Of a stretch of DNA of 64,000 bases, positions 55,904 through 64,000 are shown in pieces. The notes beneath the pieces were generated by a model. That model saw only the letters and a list, made by a program, of their open reading frames with translations. It had not been told where the DNA came from and ran no database searches. Every line of letters begins with the position of its first letter. Within the stretch, counting starts at the first letter, position 1. The position numbers and the translations under genes were made by a program. This DNA is from Curtobacterium sp. ZW137 (GTDB lineage: Bacteria; Actinomycetota; Actinomycetes; Actinomycetales; Microbacteriaceae). The stretch spans positions 1-64,000 of the forward strand of contig NZ_RJKS01000006.1 of NCBI RefSeq assembly GCF_003762905.1, written 5' to 3'.

Positions 55904-56223
55904 GACGTCTGCTCCGACAGGGTCCACACGAGCGGCACCCCGTCGTCGTTCCCGGAGTAGTCGTCGTCGGCCTCGAGCAGGGGGTTGATGACCTCCTGCC
56001 AGGCGGCGTTCACCGGGTCGTCCGCCAGGGAGCGGCGCATCGCCCGGTAGTCCGTCACCTCGATGAGGTGGATCAGGTCCTGCCCGTCGCGCCAGATGCT
56101 CCAGTTCGTCACGCCGGCACCGCGGAGCCGCACGACGAGCTCGGGCGGGATCGCGGCGTGCGCCCGTTCGTAGGCGCCCTCGCGACCCGCCCGCAGCCGG
56201 GTGCGGGAAAGGATCCGCTGCAT
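55900..56223 (-). CDS. L-rhamnose/L-fucose mutarotase-type protein
   Basis: A 107-aa protein of the RhaM (DUF718) family, which interconverts sugar anomers. The core reads GREGAYERAHAAIPPELV, VTNWSIWRDGQDLIHLIEV and the C-terminal catalytic His/Trp region is represented by VLWTL-type VWTLSEQTS. It would supply the anomer used by the fucose dehydrogenase. It shares one base with the fucosidase stop and four with the next gene. Confidence 0.85.
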   Translation of the reverse strand: MQRILSRTRLRAGREGAYERAHAAIPPELVVRLRGAGVTNWSIWRDGQDLIHLIEVTDYRAMRRSLADDPVNAAWQEVINPLLEADDDYSGNDDGVPLVWTLSEQTS

Positions 56224-57548
56224 CAGTCGCGGAGGAAGAGCTCGACGACGGGCACCGCCACGTCGGGCCGGACCACCGGGAGCGTCAGCGTCAGGGTGCC
56301 GGCGGGCTGTCCGCCGAGGCCGGTGTTCTGCGCGCGGGTGTCCGGCGGGATCTCCCGGAAGTGCAGCTCGGACGCGTCGTGCAGGAACTGCGCGTACGCC
56401 ACGCGACCGGCGAGGTCGGGCAGGTGCACGTGCTCGAACGGCCACGTGTACAGGTGCAGGTACAGCCGGTCGCCCCGCTGCGTGTAGACGGTGCCGGAGG
56501 GTGCCGTGAAGGTCGAGGGACCGGCGCCGTACACGGAGCGGTCGTGCTGGTGCATCCACTCGCCGATGCCGGCGAGCGCACGGCGTGCGACGGGGTCGAA
56601 CTCGCCGCGGCCGGTCGGGCCGACGTTGAGCAGCATGTTCCCGTTGTTCGACACCCCGTCGGTGAGCATCCGGACGAGCAGGTCGACGCTCTTCACGTCC
56701 TGGTTGTCGCGGTCGTAGCCCCACGACCCGTTGAAGGTCTGGCACGCCTCCCACGGCACCTGCACCCCGTCACGCTCCATCGGCTTGTCGGGCTGGTACT
56801 GCTCGGGGGTGACGAGGTCGCCGGGGATGTCGAGCCGGTCGTTGACGATGATGCCCGGCTGCAGGCGCTTCGTCAGTGCCATGAGCTCGGTCGACCCCCA
56901 GTCGTCACAGCCCTTCCCGCCCCAGATGTCCTCGTGGTCGTTGTCCCGGTACGAGAAGTCGTAGAACAGGTAGTCGATCTGCCCGTAGTCCGTCAGGAGC
57001 TCGGTCACCTGCCCGTGCAGGTACTCGCGGTACCGCGCCATGTCACGGCCCTCGTTGAGCGCGGCGATCGCGGCGTCGCCGTCGTCCCGGCGCGGGTGCA
57101 CCCCGTCGATGGTGAAGTCCGGGTGGTGCCAGTCGATGAGCGAGTGGTAGAAGCCGATCCGGATCCCCTCGGCGCGGAAGGCGTCGACGAACTCGCGCAC
57201 GATGTCCCGGCCGAACGGGGTGTTCGTGGCCTTGTAGTCGGTGAGCGCCGAGTCCCAGAGCGCGAAGCCCTCGTGGTGCTTGGTGGTGAGGACGGCGTAC
57301 TTCATGCCGGCCTCGCGGGCCCGTCGCGCCCAGTCGGTCGGGTCGAACAGGTCCGGGTCGAAGTGGTCGAAGTACTTCTGGTAGTCGGCGTCCGTGATCC
57401 GCTCACGGTTCTTCACCCACTCGTGCCGGGCGGGCAGGGCGTAGAGCCCCCAGTGGATGAACATGCCGAAGCGGTCGTGGGTGAACCACGCGGGCAGTCC
57501 GGACGCGTCGGTCGCGGTCTGCGGCTCTGCAGGTGCGGTGATGGTCAT
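56223..57548 (-). CDS. Cytoplasmic alpha-L-fucosidase (GH29)
   Basis: Releases L-fucose from fucosylated oligosaccharides with retention. The 441-aa protein has the GH29 opening FGMFIHWGLYALPARHEWV, TTKHHEGFALWDS, YHSLIDWHHPDF and the nucleophile Asp in IDYLFYDFSY. A C-terminal beta domain follows from about residue 335. There is no signal peptide, so the substrate must be imported by the adjacent ABC system. The ATG at 57548 has AAAGGGA upstream. Confidence 0.92.
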   Translation of the reverse strand: MTITAPAEPQTATDASGLPAWFTHDRFGMFIHWGLYALPARHEWVKNRERITDADYQKYFDHFDPDLFDPTDWARRAREAGMKYAVLTTKHHEGFALWDSALTDYKATNTPFGRDIVREFVDAFRAEGIRIGFYHSLIDWHHPDFTIDGVHPRRDDGDAAIAALNEGRDMARYREYLHGQVTELLTDYGQIDYLFYDFSYRDNDHEDIWGGKGCDDWGSTELMALTKRLQPGIIVNDRLDIPGDLVTPEQYQPDKPMERDGVQVPWEACQTFNGSWGYDRDNQDVKSVDLLVRMLTDGVSNNGNMLLNVGPTGRGEFDPVARRALAGIGEWMHQHDRSVYGAGPSTFTAPSGTVYTQRGDRLYLHLYTWPFEHVHLPDLAGRVAYAQFLHDASELHFREIPPDTRAQNTGLGGQPAGTLTLTLPVVRPDVAVPVVELFLRD

Positions 57549-57589
57549 GCGGGAGATCCCTTTCTGGACGGAAGGAGGAGCGGAGGGGG

Positions 57590-58498
57590 TCAGCGGCCGC
57601 CGAGGCCGGAGGTGACGATGCCCTTGACGAGGTGCTTCTGCAGGAAGACGAGCAGGATGACGGTCGGCAGCATCGAGATCACCGACGCGGCCATCACGAG
57701 GTTCCACTCGCTGCCCTGCTGCCCGAAGAACTGCTGCAGGCCGAGCGGGATGGTGCCGTGCGCCTCGACGTCGTTGACGACGACGAGCGGCCACAGGAAC
57801 GAGTTCCAGTAGGAGATGAACGAGAACACCGCGAGGACGGCCAGGGTCGGCCGGGCGAGGGGGAGCATCACCGAGAAGAAGGTCCGGACGGCGCCGGCCC
57901 CGTCGACCCGGGCGGCGTCGTCGAGTTCCTGCGGGACGGTGAGGAAGAACTGCCGGACCAGGAACGCGCCGAGTGCCGTGAACGCCCACGGGATGATGAG
58001 CGCCTGGAACGTGTCCACCCATCCGAAGCCCTGCATCATCACGTACATCGGGATGACGAGGACGTCCTGCGGGATCATCAGCGTCGCGAGGAACAGCACG
58101 AACACCGCGTTCCGGCCGCGCCACCGGAGCCGTGAGAACGCGTACCCGGAGAGCGCTGCGACGGCGACGTTGATGATCGTGCCGGCAGCGGCGACGAACA
58201 CCCCGTTCAGGATGAACCGCGCGAACGGCAGGTACGTGAACGCCTGCACGTAGTTCGACCACTCGAAGGACGACCCCCAGAGCGTCGGCGGGGTCGTGAA
58301 GGTCTCCGACGCGGGCTTGAGGCTCGTCGCCACCATGTAGACCAGCGGCGCGATGAACAGCAACGCGACGAGGCAGAGCAGCACGTAGCCGATGGCGTGC
58401 CGCACGCGGCCGACCTGCCGGGTCCGGCGGGGCAGTGACCGCGGGTTGACGGTCCGGTTCGCCGAGGTGGCGGGGCGGACCCTGGTCAGCTCACTCAT
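57590..58498 (-). CDS. Sugar ABC transporter permease (MalG type)
   Basis: A 302-aa inner permease with six transmembrane helices. The EAA loop ELDDAARVDGAGAVRTFFSVMLPLARP is seen as DDAARVDGAGAVRTF. The basic N-terminus precedes helix 1 at about residue 33. It overlaps the partner permease by 8 nt. Part of the importer for fucose or fucosides. Confidence 0.93.
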   Translation of the reverse strand: MSELTRVRPATSANRTVNPRSLPRRTRQVGRVRHAIGYVLLCLVALLFIAPLVYMVATSLKPASETFTTPPTLWGSSFEWSNYVQAFTYLPFARFILNGVFVAAAGTIINVAVAALSGYAFSRLRWRGRNAVFVLFLATLMIPQDVLVIPMYVMMQGFGWVDTFQALIIPWAFTALGAFLVRQFFLTVPQELDDAARVDGAGAVRTFFSVMLPLARPTLAVLAVFSFISYWNSFLWPLVVVNDVEAHGTIPLGLQQFFGQQGSEWNLVMAASVISMLPTVILLVFLQKHLVKGIVTSGLGGR

Positions 58499-59465
58499 AG
58501 TGCACCCACCGCTTCTGCCCGAGGAACTGGACGGCCGTGATCCCGAGGATGATGACGAAGAGCACCCAGGCGCCCGCCGAGGCGAGTCCGAGCTGCTGCG
58601 TCTGGAAGCCCGTGTTGTAGATGTACTGCACGAGGGTCTCCGTCGCGGTGCCCGGTCCGCCCTTCGTCAACACGAACGGCTGCACGAACACCTGGAACGA
58701 CGTGATCAGGGTCATCATCGTGGCGAAGAAGATCGACGGCGAGATGAGCGGGAACTTGATCCGCCAGAACATCTGCCACGCGTTCGCCCCGTCGAGTTCC
58801 GCCGCTTCGAGCTGGTTCTCCGGCACCGAGTCGAGGGCCGCCGAGAAGATCAGCATGTTGTAGCCGAAACCCTGCCAGACGCTCATCGCGACGACCGCGA
58901 GCATCGCCCACTTGTCGTCGGCGAGGAAGTTCGGGGCGTGGACGCCGATGGTCGACTGCAGCGTCGCGTCGATGGCGCCGCCGGGCTGGTAGAGCATCCG
59001 CCAGACGACGACGTTCGCGACGATCGGGGTCACGGTCGGGATGAAGAAGAGCACCCGGAAGACGTGCCGGTGCTTGATCTTCGGCGTCAGCCAGGCGGCG
59101 AGCCCGAGCGACACGACGAGGTTGAGGGGCACGTAGAGCACCACGAACACGGCCGTGTTGAGCGTCACCGTGCGGAAGATCGGGTCGGTGAAGAGCTTCT
59201 CGTAGTTCGAGAAGCCGGCGAACGTGCGCTCGCCGAGCATCGGCCAGTTCATGAAGCTGACGACGAGCGACGCCAGGATCGGGAACGCCGTGAACACGAC
59301 GAGTCCGATCGAGTGTGGTCCGGCGAAGGCCGCGCCCCACCACGATCGGCGTCCGACCTCGCTCGCCTGGTCACCACCGCCTCGACGGCGGGGTGCGCCG
59401 GCGGCGACCGCGGTCGCGACGGCGGGCACCGCCGTCTCGGTCGCGGGGTCCTGGATGGTGGTCAT
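58491..59465 (-). CDS. Sugar ABC transporter permease (MalF type)
   Basis: A 324-aa permease with a hydrophilic N-terminus of about 45 residues, then six helices (first at about 48-70). The EAA loop is LEAAELDGANAWQMFWRIKFP. It pairs with the MalG-type subunit. No ATPase gene is in the locus, so a shared MsiK/UgpC-type ATPase elsewhere is expected, as is usual for actinobacterial CUT1 systems. Confidence 0.93.
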   Translation of the reverse strand: MTTIQDPATETAVPAVATAVAAGAPRRRGGGDQASEVGRRSWWGAAFAGPHSIGLVVFTAFPILASLVVSFMNWPMLGERTFAGFSNYEKLFTDPIFRTVTLNTAVFVVLYVPLNLVVSLGLAAWLTPKIKHRHVFRVLFFIPTVTPIVANVVVWRMLYQPGGAIDATLQSTIGVHAPNFLADDKWAMLAVVAMSVWQGFGYNMLIFSAALDSVPENQLEAAELDGANAWQMFWRIKFPLISPSIFFATMMTLITSFQVFVQPFVLTKGGPGTATETLVQYIYNTGFQTQQLGLASAGAWVLFVIILGITAVQFLGQKRWVHYE

Positions 59466-59512
59466 GCGACGACCTCCTCGTCGTTCGCGCGGTCCTGGGC
59501 TGGGGGAGAACC

Positions 59513-59554
59513 GGACGGGAGGCTCGGGGCGGGGTCGACCCGAGCCTCCAGTCC
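59513..59554. repeat. F1 palindrome between binding-protein and permease genes
   Basis: GGACGGGAGGCTCGGG (59513-59528) faces CCCGAGCCTCCAGTCC (59539-59554), with one mismatch and a 10-nt loop. It lies inside the transport operon, 18 nt after the binding-protein stop and 47 nt before the MalF start. It probably stabilises the upstream mRNA or attenuates transcription. Confidence 0.75.
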
Positions 59555-59572
59555 GTCAGGTGGTGACGCCGG

Positions 59573-60808
59573 TCACTGCGAGCCGAGCTGACTCGAGATC
59601 GAGGACATCGTGTCCTTGCCGCTCGTCTGCCCGTTGACCGCCTGCAGGGCGTACTGCGTGAACAGCTGGTTCAGCTGGTCGCTCTGCTTGTTGCCCGGCA
59701 GCGGGGTGGCCTTGTCGAGCGCTGCCTTCAGCGTGTCCTCGGCACCGTCGATGCCGGCGTTGTCGTACCAGGCCTGCTGCGCTGCGGTGCGTGCCGGGAA
59801 GGCGCGACCCTGCTTCGCGAGCGAGGTGAGCACGGGTTCGCTCGTCATCGTCTCGATGGCCTTGAACGCCTGGTCCGGGTACTTGCACTGCTTCGAGACG
59901 CCGAAGCCCGACCCGGCCGCGTACGACGACGCTCCGGAGGTCCCGGACGGCACCGTGGTGACGCCGAGGTCGAACTTCACCTTGGCCTTCTGGCTGATCA
60001 GCGACCACGGGCCGTCGCTGTACATCGCGACGTCACCGCTGACGAAGGCGTTGCCGTCGGCGGACGAGTCGGACGAGGCCTGCGTGGCGTAGCCCTTCTT
60101 CACCAGGCCGGCGAGCCAGTCGAGGCCGTCCGCGAACTTCGGGTCGGTGGCGTCGAGCTTGCCGCTCTCGGTGATCACCCGGCCGCCGTTGTAGCCGAGG
60201 ATCTGCGACTCGAGCGGGATGTCCGCGATGCTCGTGCCGTACGCGGTGGTGCCGGCGGCCTTGAGCTTGGCGGCTGCGGCCTCGAACTCGTCCGTCGTCC
60301 AGCCCGGCTTCGGGTCGTCCACGCCCGCCTTCTTCAGCAGGTCCTTGTTGTAGAAGACGAGCATGGGGCCGGTGTCGTAGGGCAGGCCGTAGAGCTTCCC
60401 GTCCACCTTCATGCCGGTCAGCGCCGTCTGGTCGTACTCGCTGAGGTCGAGGTCGGCCTTCTTCGCGAGGTCGTCGAGCGGGACGAGGACGTCCGTGTAG
60501 TTCGCGGCCCGGAGCGACTGGATGCTCACGATGCAGGGCGCGGTGCCGGTCGAGAGCTGCGTGCGGAGCTTCGTCCAGTAGTCGTTGAACGGCGAGCCCT
60601 GGATGGTGACCTTGACGCTGTCCTTCGTGTCGACGGTGTCGGCGACCTTCTGCCACGCGGCCTTGTCCTCCTTCCCGCCGATCCACATCGCCCAGGTGAG
60701 GGCGTCCTTGGACTGGCCGTCACTGGCGCTGCTCCCTGCGGAACAGCCCGTGAGCACGAGGGCCGCGGCAGCTGCTGCCGCGATCCCCGCGATGAAACGT
60801 CGTTGCAT
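59573..60808 (-). CDS. Sugar ABC transporter substrate-binding lipoprotein
   Basis: A 411-aa extracellular receptor (SBP_bac_1 type). The signal peptide MQRRFIAGIAAAAAAALVLTGC ends in a lipobox and is written here as LVLTGCSAG. Core motifs are WAMWIGGKED, GLPYDTGPMLVFYNKDLLKKAG and SDGPWSLISQ. GGAG lies 8 nt before the ATG at 60808, preferred over an upstream in-frame ATG. It likely binds fucose-containing sugars, judged from the locus. Confidence 0.91.
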   Translation of the reverse strand: MQRRFIAGIAAAAAAALVLTGCSAGSSASDGQSKDALTWAMWIGGKEDKAAWQKVADTVDTKDSVKVTIQGSPFNDYWTKLRTQLSTGTAPCIVSIQSLRAANYTDVLVPLDDLAKKADLDLSEYDQTALTGMKVDGKLYGLPYDTGPMLVFYNKDLLKKAGVDDPKPGWTTDEFEAAAAKLKAAGTTAYGTSIADIPLESQILGYNGGRVITESGKLDATDPKFADGLDWLAGLVKKGYATQASSDSSADGNAFVSGDVAMYSDGPWSLISQKAKVKFDLGVTTVPSGTSGASSYAAGSGFGVSKQCKYPDQAFKAIETMTSEPVLTSLAKQGRAFPARTAAQQAWYDNAGIDGAEDTLKAALDKATPLPGNKQSDQLNQLFTQYALQAVNGQTSGKDTMSSISSQLGSQ

Positions 60809-60856
60809 GGGTGTCTCCACTTCGTCGTGGGTGTGTCTGTTCGGGTGTGGTTCGCG

Positions 60857-62197
60857 TCAGGCGACGCGGACGGCGTCGCGCATCGGGTCGACGGCGGTGT
60901 CGGTCGCCCAGACCGGGCCGTCGGGGTAGGAGAACGTGTCGAGGGAACCGGCGAGCATCTCGGTGCCGCCTCCCGGCGCGGTCGGCGGCCAGTAGCGGCC
61001 GTCGTGCACGTCGACCGGGGTCACGAAGTGCTCGTGCAGGTGGTCGACGTACTCGATGCACCGGTCGTCGAGCGCCCCGGAGAGCGCGACGGCGTCGAAC
61101 ATCGAGAGGTGCTGGACCGCCTCGCAGAGGCCGACACCGCCGGCGTGCGGGCAGACCCGGACCCCGTGCTTCGCGGCGAGCAGCAGGATCGCGAGGTTCT
61201 CGTTGACCCCGGCGACCCGGGTCGCGTCGATCTGCAGGACCGACATCGCCTCGGCCTGGATGAGCTGCTTCGCGATGACGCGGTTCGCCATGTGCTCCCC
61301 CGTCGCCACCGGGATCGGCGCGATCCGGCGGGCGATCTCGGCGTGGGCCAGGACGTCGTCCGGGCTCGTCGGCTCCTCGACCCAGGCGACGTCGAACGGG
61401 CGCAGTCGGTCGATCCAGGCCACCGCCTCGTCGACGTCCCAGCGCTGGTTCGCGTCGATGGCGATCCGGATGTCCGGGCCGACGACGTCGCGGGCGATGC
61501 CCATCCGGCGGATGTCCTCGTCGACGTCGCCGCCGACCTTGAGCTTGATCTGGGTGAAGCCCTCGTCGACGGCCTCGCGGCAGAGGCGCACGAGCTTCTC
61601 GTCGTCGTACCCGAGCCATCCCGGCGTGGTCGTGTAGGCCGGGTAGCCGATCTGCTCCAGCGTGCGGCGTCGCTCGGCCCGGAGTGGGACCGCCTGCTCC
61701 AGGAGCGCCAGCGCATCGGCCGGGGTGATCGCGTCGGTGAGGTACCGGAAGTCCACCAGGTCGACGAGTTCCCTCGGGCTCATGTCCGCCAGCAGTGCCC
61801 ACAGCGGCTGCCCGGCGCGCTTCGCCCGGAGGTCCCAGAGGGCGTTCACCACGGCGCCGATCGCCATGTGCATGACGCCCTTCTCCGGGCCGAGCCACCG
61901 CAGCTGCGAGTCGTGCACCAGTGCCCGCCACATGCCGCCCATGTCCGCGAGGACCGCTTCCGCGTCCCGCCCGACGACGTGCCCGCGGAGGGCGGCGATC
62001 GCTGCCTCCTGCACCTCGTTGCCGCGGCCGATCGTGAAGACGAACGCGGAGCCGGTGAGGCCGTCGGCGGCGTCCGTCGTGATCTCGACGTAGGCGGCGG
62101 AGTAGTCGGGAGCCGGGTTCATCGCGTCGGACCCGTCGTGTTCCCGCGAGGTGGGGAACCGGATGTCGCGCACGCGCAGACCGGTGATGCGACTCAT
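60857..62197 (-). CDS. L-fuconate dehydratase (enolase superfamily)
   Basis: Dehydrates L-fuconate to 2-keto-3-deoxy-L-fuconate. The 446-aa protein has the N-terminal capping domain (1-150) and the barrel with [11 protein letters not shown] (catalytic Lys), [19 protein letters not shown] and ATGEH (three metal ligands and general base partner), and [11 protein letters not shown] with the second catalytic His. The fuconate-dehydratase start [20 protein letters not shown] is very characteristic, seen here as [19 protein letters not shown]. First gene of the minus-strand fucose operon. CAGGAG precedes the ATG. Confidence 0.93.
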   Translation of the reverse strand: MSRITGLRVRDIRFPTSREHDGSDAMNPAPDYSAAYVEITTDAADGLTGSAFVFTIGRGNEVQEAAIAALRGHVVGRDAEAVLADMGGMWRALVHDSQLRWLGPEKGVMHMAIGAVVNALWDLRAKRAGQPLWALLADMSPRELVDLVDFRYLTDAITPADALALLEQAVPLRAERRRTLEQIGYPAYTTTPGWLGYDDEKLVRLCREAVDEGFTQIKLKVGGDVDEDIRRMGIARDVVGPDIRIAIDANQRWDVDEAVAWIDRLRPFDVAWVEEPTSPDDVLAHAEIARRIAPIPVATGEHMANRVIAKQLIQAEAMSVLQIDATRVAGVNENLAILLLAAKHGVRVCPHAGGVGLCEAVQHLSMFDAVALSGALDDRCIEYVDHLHEHFVTPVDVHDGRYWPPTAPGGGTEMLAGSLDTFSYPDGPVWATDTAVDPMRDAVRVA

Positions 62198-62239
62198 CGT
62201 TGCTCCTGCCCGTCCGGTCGCCGTCGACCGAACGGACTC

Positions 62240-62268
62240 ATCAAAACATCCGATGTCTGCCGCGTCAA
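62240..62268 (-). promoter_or_regulatory. Fucose operon promoter with operator site 3 in the spacer
   Basis: On the minus strand TTGACG (62268-62263) and TTTGAT (62245-62240) are 17 nt apart. The perfect palindrome ACATCCGATGT (62246-62256) lies directly behind the -10, within the spacer. Bound repressor would block polymerase. It is 43 nt upstream of the dehydratase start. Confidence 0.7.
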
Positions 62269-62333
62269 GCACTTCTTTGGTCGCGTTTCGGCGCCCCGCG
62301 GGCGGCAGCCGTCCGATGACTGGGCCCGAATGC

Positions 62334-62375
62334 GGACGGGAGGCTCGTGGCGGGCCCGTGCCCAGCCTCCCGTCC
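62334..62375. repeat. F1 palindrome
   Basis: GGACGGGAGGCT (62334-62345) pairs perfectly with AGCCTCCCGTCC (62364-62375). It lies in the 332-bp gap between the fucose operon promoter and the end of the TetR gene, together with an F3 element. The rest of that gap holds no gene I can support. Confidence 0.7.
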
Positions 62376-62435
62376 GGCCCGTGGCGCGTCCGTGGCCGCG
62401 CACGCCTCCGTGTGCCCGGCCGCGTCGACAGGTGC

Positions 62436-62486
62436 GCGAAAGCGACAGTGGTCGCGCGGAACCCGCGCGACCACTGTCGCTTTCGC
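62436..62486. repeat. F3 palindrome copy b (TetR gene terminator)
   Basis: A perfect 24-bp stem (62436-62459 with 62463-62486, loop AAC) carrying the same CGAAAGCGACAGTGG arm as F3 copy a. It begins 44 nt after the TetR stop on the minus strand and is the likely terminator of that gene. Confidence 0.85.
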
Positions 62487-62529
62487 CGACCACTCCGCGG
62501 CGGCCGCCGCGGCTGCGCGCCGCCGCCGC

Positions 62530-63126
62530 TCAGGACGCGGCCAGACGTCCCATCTCTGCGACGACGCCGCGAACGCGCTCGGCGAGCTCGTCGTGCGAGC
62601 CGACAGTGACCCGGTGCGCGGTCTCGATCACGGCCGCCATCACGAGCGTCACCGCGGTGCGTGCGGTGTCGGCGTCGGTGCGCTCGCACGCGACCTCGTA
62701 CACCGCGAGCCGCGCCTCGGCCATCCACTGCAGCATCGTCGGGACCATCTCGGGCCGCGCCTGCACGAGCGCCTTCATCCGGGACCGGTCCGCCGGCAGG
62801 TCGACGGTGTGCGCGACGAGTCGGCAGAGGTCAGCGACGAGGGGGCCGTCGGACGCGAGGAAGACCGCGGCGGCCTCGGCCGGGATCGCCGTCGCGGGCA
62901 GCCCGAGCGCGGCGTGGCCCTTCGACGGGAAGTAGTTGAAGAACGTCCGCGGGGAGACGCCGGCGTCGGCGCAGATCTCCTCGACGGTGACGCCGGCGAG
63001 CCCGCGCTCCGTGACGAGTGCGAGTGCCGACTCGTGGAGGGACTGCCGGGTGCGCTGCTTCTTGCGCTCCCGCAGGCCGCACGACTCCGGGTCGACGGCC
63101 GTGTCCAGCGCTTCGGTGGTGCTCAC
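62530..63126 (-). CDS. TetR-family transcriptional regulator
   Basis: A 198-aa regulator with N-terminal helix-turn-helix (about residues 33-66, [21 protein letters not shown]). The C-terminal domain has the TetR_C pattern common in actinobacteria. GTG start at 63126. It lies downstream of an MFS transporter gene on the same strand, separated by a terminator, and may control that pump. The ligand is unknown. Confidence 0.88.
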   Translation of the reverse strand: MSTTEALDTAVDPESCGLRERKKQRTRQSLHESALALVTERGLAGVTVEEICADAGVSPRTFFNYFPSKGHAALGLPATAIPAEAAAVFLASDGPLVADLCRLVAHTVDLPADRSRMKALVQARPEMVPTMLQWMAEARLAVYEVACERTDADTARTAVTLVMAAVIETAHRVTVGSHDELAERVRGVVAEMGRLAAS

Positions 63127-63145
63127 GTGGTGCTCCTGATGCGGG

Positions 63146-63179
63146 TCGGGGCCTCCCGCAGTGGTGCGGGAGGCCCCGA
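63146..63179 (-). terminator. Terminator of the right-edge MFS gene
   Basis: TCGGGGCCTCCCGCA (63146-63160) pairs perfectly with TGCGGGAGGCCCCGA (63165-63179) around GTGG, 5 nt past the MFS stop. The arm also contains GGGAGGC, but the outer bases differ from F1. Confidence 0.8.
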
Positions 63180-63184
63180 GTGGG

Positions 63185-64000
63185 CTACGCGTCCGACCGG
63201 GGACGCTGGACGGGGATCGAACCGGTGGACGGCGCCGTCGGCGAGCCCATCGTGTTCGCGGCGGCGACTGCCTGGACCTCGAGGTCGTCAGCGGTCCCGT
63301 CGGCGTCGGCCTGCTCCTGCAGGGCCGAGCTCTTGCGGAGCGGCGGCGCCTTGAAGAAGAAGCTGAGCACGAACGCGAGGAGGATGACCGCGAAGCCGAC
63401 CCAGTACACGGTCACGGCCGAGGCGTTGAACCCGGTCATGAACGGCCGCGTCAGCGCCGGGTTCGCACCGTTGAGGTACGACGTGTCGCTGGTCTCGGCG
63501 CTGGAGCTGCTCGAGGAGCCGGTGCCCTTGTCGATCTGCTTGACGAGCGTCGGGACGACCTGGTCGACGTAGTACGTCCGGTCGGCCTTGTTCGACCAGT
63601 CGACCACGAGGGCCCCGTCGGACACCGTGGCGTGCGCCTTGTCGGCGGCCTGCGCGAGTGCGCTGGCCTCGGCAGCCGGGGTGGCCGCTGCGACCTGCTG
63701 GTCGATGACGGTCTGCGCTGCCGCAGCCGGGACGGTGCCCGCCGCGACCTGCGCCTGCACGGCTGCGGTGACCTGCTGCGTGACGGCCTGGTCGGCCGCC
63801 TGCTTCGCCGCCGTCGTGCCCTCGGCCAGGCCGGACGCGACCTGCTGCTTGATCGGGGTGACGATCGGGTTCCAGATCTGGTCCATCACGCCCTGGTTCG
63901 CCTTCGCCGAGGCGACGGTCGGGTTGAGCGCCGCGTCGAGCGCGGTGGTCAGGTTCCCCTTGTCCGCCGTGGCGTGCACGATGTTCGCCGGCATGATCGA
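63185..64000 (-). CDS. MFS transporter (DHA2-like), C-terminal part; 5' end beyond window
   Basis: The open frame continues to the right edge, so the start is missing. The visible ~272 residues hold an unusual Ala/Gln/Thr-rich helical segment of about 150-170 residues ([18 protein letters not shown] and similar), then the final helix [19 protein letters not shown] and the KAPPLRKSS end typical of DHA2 exporters. The soluble segment would lie between the last two helices. The family call rests on the C-terminus only. Confidence 0.65.
   Translation of the reverse strand, partial: SIMPANIVHATADKGNLTTALDAALNPTVASAKANQGVMDQIWNPIVTPIKQQVASGLAEGTTAAKQAADQAVTQQVTAAVQAQVAAGTVPAAAAQTVIDQQVAAATPAAEASALAQAADKAHATVSDGALVVDWSNKADRTYYVDQVVPTLVKQIDKGTGSSSSSSAETSDTSYLNGANPALTRPFMTGFNASAVTVYWVGFAVILLAFVLSFFFKAPPLRKSSALQEQADADGTADDLEVQAVAAANTMGSPTAPSTGSIPVQRPRSDA

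Noticed and set aside
50778..62486. Composite transposon carrying the fucose genes
   Set aside because: F3 elements are self-palindromic hairpins without transposase, integrase or visible target-site duplication. Kept only as a question about recombination.

Overview
The window is GC-rich DNA from an actinobacterium. Gene order (rRNA leader downstream of tyrS, an argCJBDFGH block, pheST, infC-rpmI-rplT), frequent GTG starts and ATGA/GTGA/TGATG overlaps point to the Microbacteriaceae, most likely a Curtobacterium-like plant or soil bacterium. The genus is an inference from gene content, since no marker search was possible. Nearly all of the sequence is ordinary chromosome. I see no integrase, transposase, phage gene or CRISPR array.

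Layout. Positions 1-434 hold the promoters and leader of an rRNA operon that runs off the left edge on the minus strand. Positions 495-17000 are one long minus-strand housekeeping block: tyrS, a 3-methyladenine DNA glycosylase, argH, argG, argF, argD, argB, argJ, argC, pheT, pheS, a SpoU methyltransferase, rplT, rpmI, and infC with a probable AUU start and a long structured leader. Positions 17276-25910 carry a DUF1844 gene, a maltokinase, a CYTH-MaoC fusion ORF, a cytoplasmic GH2 glycosidase, a GT-C membrane protein, an amidase_6 lipoprotein, a VOC protein and a small lipoprotein. Positions 25951-31630 carry tRNA-Ala(CGC), galU, 5-formyl-THF cyclo-ligase, an FmdB zinc ribbon, mscL and a CDP-alcohol phosphatidyltransferase. 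Positions 31680-35573 encode a very large helicase-like protein whose ATPase motifs look degenerate. Positions 35703-43190 hold redox enzymes, a CitE-like lyase and a TetR-MFS efflux pair with a clear operator. Positions 43358-50764 hold an amino-acid ABC transporter, a divergent adenosylhomocysteinase-like protein paired with an amidohydrolase, a PrsW protease and a glutaredoxin-like protein.

The most coherent system is at 50966-62268: a complete non-phosphorylative L-fucose pathway. A promoter at 62240-62268 drives a minus-strand operon (L-fuconate dehydratase, sugar-binding lipoprotein, two ABC permeases without an ATPase, cytoplasmic GH29 alpha-L-fucosidase, mutarotase, aldo/keto reductase acting as fucose dehydrogenase). 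Facing it is a plus-strand operon (fuconolactonase, SDR, FAH-family hydrolase) followed by a FadR-type GntR regulator. Three copies of an 11-bp palindrome (ACATMSGATGW) lie upstream of fuconolactonase, in the -10 region of the FAH promoter, and exactly between -35 and -10 of the dehydratase promoter. I propose this palindrome as the regulator's operator.

A second theme is dispersed intergenic palindromes. I see three families. F1 is built on GGAGGC/GCCTCC arms, F2 on CGCACCACGG/CCGTGGTGCG with a GTTGTGCG tail, and F3 on CGAAAGCGACAGTGG arms. All four F2 copies sit between convergent genes. The F3 copies lie just outside both ends of the fucose locus.
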